From NCBI GenBank assembly GCA_021732145.1, contig JAKFVN010000050.1:1-32277 (forward strand): DNA of 32,277 nucleotides, given 5' to 3'. Source of the DNA: Alphaproteobacteria bacterium (lineage in GTDB: Bacteria > Pseudomonadota > Alphaproteobacteria > UBA9219 > RGZA01). Shown here piece after piece: positions 27,028 through 32,277 of this stretch. The notes under the pieces are model-generated. The model saw only the letters and a program-made list of their open reading frames with translations. It was not told the origin of the DNA and made no database searches. A program made the translations under genes and the position numbers. Each line of letters opens with the position of its first letter. Positions within the stretch are counted from its first letter, which is position 1.

Positions 27028-27106
27028 GCCCTTTCCCTAGCATGGGCGGCAAAAGAAGCCAAACATGAACAAAAAGCGAACTATTACATAGCGTTATAAT
27101 GCCAGC

Positions 27107-27135
27107 TTGCATTTTGCAGGCAGTTTCACTATTTT
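27107..27135 (+). promoter_or_regulatory. Possible rpsU promoter
   Basis: TTGCAT (27107-27112) and TATTTT (27130-27135) are 17 bases apart, about 70 bases before the rpsU start. A better -10 (TATAAT at 27095-27100) lies just upstream but has no recognisable -35. Either could serve. Confidence 0.35.
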
Positions 27136-27207
27136 GCGGGGCTTCAAGAGGCTCGGCTCTTAAACCGACCAGGCTGTATGTGTTTAGAAAAACTTTAGGA
27201 GACTGCT

Positions 27208-27411
27208 TTGCAAGTTAGCGTACGCGATAATAATGTGGATCAAGCGCTTCGCGCGTTGAAGAAGAAATTACAACGCGAAGGTGTGTTTCGTGAAATGAAG
27301 CTGCGTCGCTACTACGAAAAGCCATCTGAAAAGAAGGCCCGTGAAGGTTCGGAAGCCGTGCGCCGTCTGCGCAAGGTTGAACGCAAGCGCCGCGAGCGCG
27401 AAGGCTTCTAG
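27208..27411 (+). CDS. rpsU: 30S ribosomal protein S21
   Basis: S21 is a small basic protein of the 30S platform near the anti-Shine-Dalgarno. The 67-residue sequence has the standard opening [20 protein letters not shown] and the ending rich in Arg, Lys and Glu. The start is a TTG at 27208, supported by AGGAG seven bases upstream; no ATG lies at the right place. The use of TTG in a ribosomal protein gene hints at controlled translation. The glycosyltransferase gene follows 54 bases downstream. Confidence 0.96.
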   Translation: MQVSVRDNNVDQALRALKKKLQREGVFREMKLRRYYEKPSEKKAREGSEAVRRLRKVERKRREREGF

Positions 27412-27465
27412 TCTTAAGCCCAACAATCTATTGCAAGGTGCCATATTGCAAAGTATGGGGCTGAA

Positions 27466-28470
27466 ATGCCAGAATTAACCATGCAAATTCCCAATCAACC
27501 GGTTTTGAGCGTTATCCTGCCCTGCCATAATGAGGCAGAAAATCTGGATTTGCTGTTCAGCCGCCTTGAAGCCGTTTTTGACAAAATGGCTATCCCTTAC
27601 GAACTCATCGCGGTTGATGACGGCAGCACCGATGATACCTATGCGCGCCTCGTCGCGCATCACCAGCGCAACCCGCGCATTATCACCATTCGCCTTGCGC
27701 GCAATTTCGGCAAGGAAAACACCGTGAGCTGCGGGCTTGCCCATGCGCGCGGCAAAGCCGCGATTATCATGGACAGCGATTTGCAGCATCCACCCGAAGT
27801 CATCCCTGAACTTTACAAGAAATGGCAGGAAGGCGCGCAGATGGTCTATGCCCTGCGCCGCAACCGCGATACCGATGGCATTTCGCGCCGCAAGCTCAGC
27901 CATTTGTATTACTGGCTGTTTGATAAAATCGGCGACATTAAATTGCCGGAAGGCGCCGGTGATTTCCGTTTGCTGGATCGCCGCGTGCTGGATGCCGTGA
28001 ACGCCCTGCCGGAACGCAGCCGTTTCATGAAAGGCCTGATGAGCTGGGTGGGCTTCACAACTGCCAGCGTTGAATTCGATGTCGCGCCACGCCACAAAGG
28101 GAAGTCCAGCTGGTCGCCCATTGGCCTTGTGCGTTTTGCATTTGATGGTTTGCTGTCGTTCAGCAGCATTCCGCTCCGCATGTGGACAGCGATTGGCGTT
28201 GCAGTTTCCGTATTCGCATTCCTTTACATGATTGTGCTGCTTATCCAGACATCCATCTTTGGCGTGGATGTGCCGGGCTTTGCCACCATCATGGTCAGCG
28301 TTCTGATGCTGGGCGGCATCCAGTTAATCGGGCTTGGCGTGGTGGCTGAATATATTGCACGCATCTTTGTTGAGGTGAAACAACGCCCGCTTTATTTCAT
28401 TGCTGACCAACACGGTGTTGATACTATAGCCCATGCTTCCGACACCATCCCATCCCGCCGCGCTAAATAA
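27466..28470 (+). CDS. Polyprenyl-phosphate glycosyltransferase, family 2
   Basis: The 334-residue protein resembles GtrB, ArnC and dolichol-phosphate mannose synthases, which move a sugar from a nucleotide donor to undecaprenyl phosphate on the cytoplasmic side. The catalytic GT-A domain (about 10-230) has LPCHNEAENL, VDDGSTDDT, MDSDLQHPPE (the metal-binding DxD) and PRHKGKSSW. Two membrane segments follow (about 240-262 and 272-297), then VVAEYIARIFVEVKQRPLY, typical of the GtrB group. The 3' end overlaps the next gene by 38 bases, so the two genes are probably translationally coupled and act in sequence. The sugar is not told by the sequence. Confidence 0.9.
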   Translation: MPELTMQIPNQPVLSVILPCHNEAENLDLLFSRLEAVFDKMAIPYELIAVDDGSTDDTYARLVAHHQRNPRIITIRLARNFGKENTVSCGLAHARGKAAIIMDSDLQHPPEVIPELYKKWQEGAQMVYALRRNRDTDGISRRKLSHLYYWLFDKIGDIKLPEGAGDFRLLDRRVLDAVNALPERSRFMKGLMSWVGFTTASVEFDVAPRHKGKSSWSPIGLVRFAFDGLLSFSSIPLRMWTAIGVAVSVFAFLYMIVLLIQTSIFGVDVPGFATIMVSVLMLGGIQLIGLGVVAEYIARIFVEVKQRPLYFIADQHGVDTIAHASDTIPSRRAK

Positions 28471-29941
28471 TACATTCGATAGATATGCGTCCACGATTTT
28501 CTGGGGCTTTGCAGCCCTGCACGTTATCTGCTGGACGCTCCTTCCTTCCATCATCCAGCTCAATGCGCCGCTTGACACGGTTGAAGGATTCGCATGGGGC
28601 AATGAAATGCAATGGGGCTATTACAAGCATCCGCCGTTGCAGGCATGGCTGCTGCAATTCGTAACGCATATCGTCGGCAATTCCGGTGTGGGCCATTTTA
28701 GCCTTTCGGCCATTACAACGGGCATCAGCTTTTGGGCCATTTATCGCACCGGGCGCTTATTCACAACGCGCATGAATGCGTTGATTGCAACGCTGCTCTG
28801 TGAAGGCATTGTTTATTTTAATTTCCTGTCGCCGGAATTTAATCCCAATGTATTGCAGTTGATGACATGGTCTTTATCGGCTTATGCGTTTTCAAATGCC
28901 ATATTGCGGGGCAAATTGAAATACTGGCTGTTGCTGGGCGTGTTTTTTGCGCTCGGCATTTACGCGAAATATTCCATCGGGCTGCTTGGCCTTGGCTTTT
29001 TCATTTTCATAATAACGCACCAGGCGACGCGCAATCTTTTTGCTTCTTGCAAGCCATATCTTGCCGGCGCCCTATTCGCAGCACTTAGCGCGCCACACGC
29101 CCTGTGGCTGATTGATCATGACTTTCTTCCTTTCACCTATGCCTTAAGCCGCAGCGAGGAAGCCAAGGATATGCTGGAGCACCTGTATTTCCCGTTCCGG
29201 TTCACGCTGACGCAGATACTGGATATGCTGCCGATGATTGCGCTGGTTTTCATGCTGCTGAATGTCCGGCTGCGCCCGCCAAAACAGACCCATTTACGCC
29301 GCGATTTATTGGCTTACCTGGCATTTGCGCCGCTGGTGCTAAGCGCCATTATATCGTTCTGCACGGGGCATAAGGTGCTCGATATGTGGGGCATGCCGTA
29401 TTTAAGCTTTATTCCATTATGGCTGATTGTGAATGCGCCGCTTGATTTATCCATCAAGAATTTAAAGCCGTTTGCAATTGCATGGGGGTTTGTCTTTATC
29501 ATACCGCTGGGCGTATTTTATTTCAGCATGGCGCTGGCACCGTCTTATGGCTTTAAGCCTTTGCGCGGGCATTTCCCTGGCACTGAACTGTCGCGCATCA
29601 TGCATGAAAAATGGCAGAGCGCGACCGGCAAGCCGCTTACTTATATCGTCGGCGACGCATGGCTGGGCGGAAACATCGCATTGTATGCACCCCGTACTTA
29701 TACACCCGATATTACAAAGCGCCCGCATGTGTTTATTGATGGCAATGCGCAAATCAGCCCGTGGATTGATGTGAATGACGTGACCCAAAAAGGCGCGCTG
29801 GTTGTCTGGCGCGACAATGCGCCTAAGCCGATTTTCCCGGGCAAGATTTTGCCCAACATTGAGGAAGTGAGCGTGCCGTGGCAAATTGCTACAAAAACAC
29901 CGCCACCGCATATCTATTGGACCATTATCCCACCAAAATGA
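28433..29941 (+). CDS. Glycosyltransferase family 39 membrane protein (ArnT/PMT-like)
   Basis: GT39 enzymes take a sugar from a polyprenyl-phosphate carrier and place it on a lipid or protein at the outer face of the inner membrane. The 502-residue protein has about ten membrane segments. The first periplasmic loop begins with LDTVEGFAWGNEMQWGYYKHPPL (about 45-67, written here as a family landmark), equivalent to the acidic catalytic loop of ArnT and PMT relatives. The C-terminal 100 residues are soluble. It overlaps the GT2 gene, which likely makes its lipid-linked donor. The acceptor could be lipid A, LPS or a protein. Its ATG at 28433 lies within the previous gene and has no clear ribosome binding site. 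Confidence 0.82.
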   Translation: MLPTPSHPAALNNTFDRYASTIFWGFAALHVICWTLLPSIIQLNAPLDTVEGFAWGNEMQWGYYKHPPLQAWLLQFVTHIVGNSGVGHFSLSAITTGISFWAIYRTGRLFTTRMNALIATLLCEGIVYFNFLSPEFNPNVLQLMTWSLSAYAFSNAILRGKLKYWLLLGVFFALGIYAKYSIGLLGLGFFIFIITHQATRNLFASCKPYLAGALFAALSAPHALWLIDHDFLPFTYALSRSEEAKDMLEHLYFPFRFTLTQILDMLPMIALVFMLLNVRLRPPKQTHLRRDLLAYLAFAPLVLSAIISFCTGHKVLDMWGMPYLSFIPLWLIVNAPLDLSIKNLKPFAIAWGFVFIIPLGVFYFSMALAPSYGFKPLRGHFPGTELSRIMHEKWQSATGKPLTYIVGDAWLGGNIALYAPRTYTPDITKRPHVFIDGNAQISPWIDVNDVTQKGALVVWRDNAPKPIFPGKILPNIEEVSVPWQIATKTPPPHIYWTIIPPK

Positions 29942-29976
29942 CATGACTAAAATGACATAACTAAAATGACATGGCC
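29935..29976 (+). repeat. Three tandem 14-bp repeats at the GT39 stop codon
   Basis: AAAATGACATGACT (29935-29948), AAAATGACATAACT (29949-29962) and AAAATGACATGGCC (29963-29976) are imperfect tandem copies. The first unit contains the TGA stop codon (29939-29941) of the GT39 gene. They look like a small slippage or duplication tract and have no obvious role. Confidence 0.75.
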
Positions 29977-30080
29977 AAATAGCATGATATAGTGCTATTC
30001 CGGTCATAGCCTTGCCATAATTCGAAGGCTAATTAAAATGTATCGAACAACCCCTAACCCAACTTTTGGAGATTGCTTAA

Positions 30081-30386
30081 ATGAAAACTCTCGCTCTCGC
30101 ATTCACTGCCATACTTCTTGCCGCACCTGCATTTGCAGAAAGCACTGCCGCACCTGTAACGCCACCAGCGCCACCTCCACCAGCGATGATGCCTGCCGGC
30201 GCACCAGCCGCAGCACCAGCCGGTGAAGTGAAGCACGACGCTCAACAGGCTCATGACAAGAAAGAAGAACACAAGGAAACAGCAAAAGCTGGCGACAAGG
30301 CAGCAACCAAGGAAACCGGCAAGCAAGGTGACTCGAAAAAAGAGCATACCCACGACAGCAAGAAGCCAAACGACGCTACGCACTAA
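30081..30386 (+). CDS. Small exported protein, Ala/Pro/Lys-rich
   Basis: The 101-residue protein has a clear Sec signal peptide (MKTLALAFTAILLAAPAFA, cut probably before Glu20). The mature part starts with a Pro/Ala-rich segment with MMPAG (about 25-48). A very hydrophilic Lys/Glu/His-rich tail follows (EVKHDAQQAHDKKEEHKE and onward), with no cysteine. It is probably periplasmic and unstructured. The His and Lys content could fit metal or polyanion binding, but this is speculation. A TTTGGAG ribosome binding site lies nine bases before the ATG and a strong terminator follows, so it is a single-gene unit, probably well expressed. Confidence 0.8.
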   Translation: MKTLALAFTAILLAAPAFAESTAAPVTPPAPPPPAMMPAGAPAAAPAGEVKHDAQQAHDKKEEHKETAKAGDKAATKETGKQGDSKKEHTHDSKKPNDATH

Positions 30387-30407
30387 GCCCTAATCGGTTT
30401 TGAGTTT

Positions 30408-30437
30408 AAAACGCCGGGTGAAAGCCCGGCGTTTTTT
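30408..30437 (+). terminator. Rho-independent terminator
   Basis: AAACGCCGGG (about 30409-30418) pairs with CCCGGCGTTT (30425-30434) around a six-base loop and is followed by a T-run. It ends the transcript of the small exported protein, 22 bases after its stop codon. Confidence 0.95.
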
Positions 30438-30543
30438 GTTGTGTTTTTTCAGATCTGCATATCATCGTATACTGCATATACAGCCGCTATTAACCACGCA
30501 TGCTTATGCTCAGGCGCGTTCACTTTTTAAGGCGCTAAAAGAC

Positions 30544-30999
30544 ATGGCGAACAACCAGATACTCATCATCGAAGATACGCAAAGCATGGCGGCGCTCTAC
30601 GCCAAATACCTGACGACCCGGGGATATGAAGTGGATATTGCCGACACCGGCCGCAAGGGTTTGAACATGATGGCCGAGCATATGTACTCTGCCATCGTGC
30701 TTGATTTGAATTTACCGGACATGAGCGGCATCGATATTCTGCAGTATACGCAAATGACCATTCCATCCGTTCCCGTCATTGTCGTGACGGCTTACGGGTC
30801 ATTGGGCGCAGCCGTTGATGCCATGAAGCACGGCGCGTTTGATTTTATTATGAAACCGTTTGCATCAGCGCGGCTGAACGCCACCGTGAAGCTGGCCATC
30901 GACCACAGCATTTTGAAGCGCGAATTGCAGGAATTAAAAGAAACCATGTTTGATAGCTTGAAAAAGCTGCCTCATGATAACGCCTGCGCCCATAACTGA
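30544..30999 (+). CDS. Orphan single-domain response regulator, NtrC-type receiver
   Basis: The start at 30544 (MANNQILIIEDTQ) gives 151 residues. The open frame extends upstream to 30400, but that part overlaps the terminator. It is one receiver domain: acidic pair IIEDTQ, phospho-acceptor Asp in IVLDLNLPDMSG, VTAYGS, and MKPF. GSLGAAVDAMKHGAFDFIMKPF is the pattern of NtrC-family receivers, which normally precede a sigma54 AAA+ domain. Here the protein ends about 30 residues later in a coiled helix (ILKRELQELKETM), with no AAA+ or DNA-binding part downstream. No histidine kinase is adjacent. It could act by protein contact, or be a shortened NtrC-like regulator. Confidence 0.85.
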   Translation: MANNQILIIEDTQSMAALYAKYLTTRGYEVDIADTGRKGLNMMAEHMYSAIVLDLNLPDMSGIDILQYTQMTIPSVPVIVVTAYGSLGAAVDAMKHGAFDFIMKPFASARLNATVKLAIDHSILKRELQELKETMFDSLKKLPHDNACAHN

Positions 31000-31093
31000 A
31001 TGTGATTCTGGCCATAATCGCACCTCACAAACCTCTCCCCTTTATCCCAAAAAGTGAATAGTCTGGTATGGCCTTCCACCTATCAGGAAATTC

Positions 31094-32277
31094 ATGCAGA
31101 TACTCCTTGTCCTATTCCTTGCCCTTCTCGCATTTCCAGCTCTAGCCGACATAAAAGGTGCGCCCATTCCAGGAGCGCAAAATGCACATGGTGTCGCGCT
31201 TCATGGCACGCCAAAATATGCGGCTGATTTCAAACATCTTGATTACGTAAATCCCGATGCGCCAAAGGGCGGCGAAATCCGCATGGCGGTGATTGGCGGC
31301 TTTGATACGCTGAACGCCTATATCCTGAAAGGCGAACAGGCGGCTGGCCTTGGCAGTATCTACGAAACATTGATGGAAAGCACCAATGATGAACCCAACA
31401 GCGCCTATGGATTGCTGGCGGAAAGCATCAGCTATCCGGATGACAAATCCTATGTATCGTTCAAGCTGCGCCCCGAAGCAAAGTTTAATGACGGCACGCC
31501 CGTGACCGCCAATGACGTGATTTGGAGCTTTAATACGCTAAAGGCCAAAGGTCATCCCTTCTACCGCGCCTATTATCATGAAGTCGCGAAGGTTGAAAAA
31601 ATGGGCGAACGCGAAGTGAAATTCACCTTCACCAAAGCAGGCAATACCGAATTACCGATGATTATGGGGCAATTGCCCATTTTGCCGGAGCATGACTGGA
31701 TAAAGCGCAAGTTTGAAGAAACCACGCTGGAAAAACCCATTGGCAGCGGCCCGTACCAGATTGAAAGTTTTGAACCCGGCCGCACCATCACCTATAGCCG
31801 CGTTAAAAATTACTGGGGCGCAAACCTACCGCTGAATGTTGGCCGTTATAATTTTGACCGCATCCGCTATGACTATTACCGCGACCAGACGGTTGCGCAC
31901 GAAGCATTCCTTGCCGGTAAATGGGATTTCAAGCTGGAGAACGTGGCAAAGAACTGGGCAACGGGTTACAACGCGCCGGTTGTGATTGGCAAATTGGTAA
32001 AGAAGGAAGAAATTCCCAACCAATTGCCGCAAGGCATGCAGGCCTTTGCCTATAACCTTCGCCGCCCATTGTTTCAGGATATAAAGGTGCGCGAAGCTTT
32101 GGCCTATGCGTTCGATTTTGAATGGTCGAATAAATCACTCGCCTTTGGCGCGTACCACCGCACCGCCAGCTATTATGAAAATTCGGAACTGGCTGGCCAC
32201 GGCATGCCAAGCCCTGAAGAATTAAAGATTCTGGAACCTTACCGTGGCCGCGTGGCTGAACGCGTATTCACCCAGGA
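31094..32277 (+). CDS. YejA-like peptide-binding protein of an ABC importer, 3' end missing
   Basis: The gene runs off the right edge after 394 codons. It is a family 5 extracellular solute-binding protein. The N-terminus (MQILLVLFLALLAFPALA, then DIKGA) is a signal peptide. Early landmarks are ALHGTPKYAADFKHLDYVNP and APKGGEIRMAV, then NDGTPVTANDVIWSFNTLK. IRYDYYRDQTVAHEAFLAGKWDF and ENVAKNWATGY fit the YejA group (oligopeptide or microcin C uptake) better than OppA or DppA. A CAGGAA ribosome binding site lies before the ATG at 31094. Permease and ATPase genes (yejB, yejE, yejF) would be expected beyond the window. Confidence 0.92.
   Translation, partial: MQILLVLFLALLAFPALADIKGAPIPGAQNAHGVALHGTPKYAADFKHLDYVNPDAPKGGEIRMAVIGGFDTLNAYILKGEQAAGLGSIYETLMESTNDEPNSAYGLLAESISYPDDKSYVSFKLRPEAKFNDGTPVTANDVIWSFNTLKAKGHPFYRAYYHEVAKVEKMGEREVKFTFTKAGNTELPMIMGQLPILPEHDWIKRKFEETTLEKPIGSGPYQIESFEPGRTITYSRVKNYWGANLPLNVGRYNFDRIRYDYYRDQTVAHEAFLAGKWDFKLENVAKNWATGYNAPVVIGKLVKKEEIPNQLPQGMQAFAYNLRRPLFQDIKVREALAYAFDFEWSNKSLAFGAYHRTASYYENSELAGHGMPSPEELKILEPYRGRVAERVFTQ

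Noticed and set aside
30400-30543. N-terminal extension of the orphan receiver
   Set aside because: The extension overlaps the terminator stem of the previous gene and encodes a basic sequence unlike any receiver start.

Overview
The window looks like a chromosomal segment of an alphaproteobacterium. The evidence is a two-piece, circularly permuted tmRNA gene, an alpha-type SspB, a divK-pleD pair, an EipB (DUF1849) protein, a COQ9-family protein beside rpsU, and a fused pabBC. A deep or little-studied order is plausible, but I cannot place the species. Nearly all of it is dense core genome. I see no insertion sequence, prophage, CRISPR array, rRNA or tRNA.

Layout. 1-2341: the 3' part of an exported coiled-coil protein of unknown function and its terminator, then a minus-strand pair of unknown genes behind a strong promoter and a roughly 210-nt leader with a chain of hairpins. 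2342-6198: a TPP-riboswitch-controlled thiC-pabBC unit (thiamine pyrimidine and p-aminobenzoate synthesis). 6207-9588: an LPS heptosyltransferase-like gene, ygfZ, a WD40 protein and sixA. 9686-12461: ppk1 and two small unknown genes. 12595-15873: rnd, aspS and a small membrane protein preceded by a perfect 16-bp palindrome. 15954-17401: a TsaE-like P-loop protein and a soluble diguanylate cyclase. 17700-20540: eipB, divK and pleD (cell envelope, cell-cycle phosphorelay and c-di-GMP). 20582-24331: prfC, nhaA and thyX. 24504-27411: ssrA, a 47-bp hairpin repeat array, an unknown gene, sspB, a COQ9-family gene and rpsU. 27466-29941: a GT2/GT39 pair resembling arnC/arnT-type lipid-linked sugar transfer. 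30081-32277: a small exported protein, an orphan receiver and the start of a YejA-like peptide-binding protein that runs off the window.

Two functional clusters stand out. The first is trans-translation: ssrA, which encodes the tag ANDNVAPEAHVALAA, lies about 1 kb from the gene for SspB, the adaptor that carries tagged proteins to ClpXP. The second is cell-cycle and c-di-GMP signalling: DivK, PleD and a further GGDEF enzyme lie within 4 kb.

The least explained element is the array just after ssrA. It has four 47-bp units; the first three are identical. The fourth differs at 11 positions, and every difference, with one more in the adjoining base, falls in one of six compensatory pairs of a 40-nt hairpin. 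This points to selection on structure rather than sequence. All calls come from reading the sequence; no database search was run.
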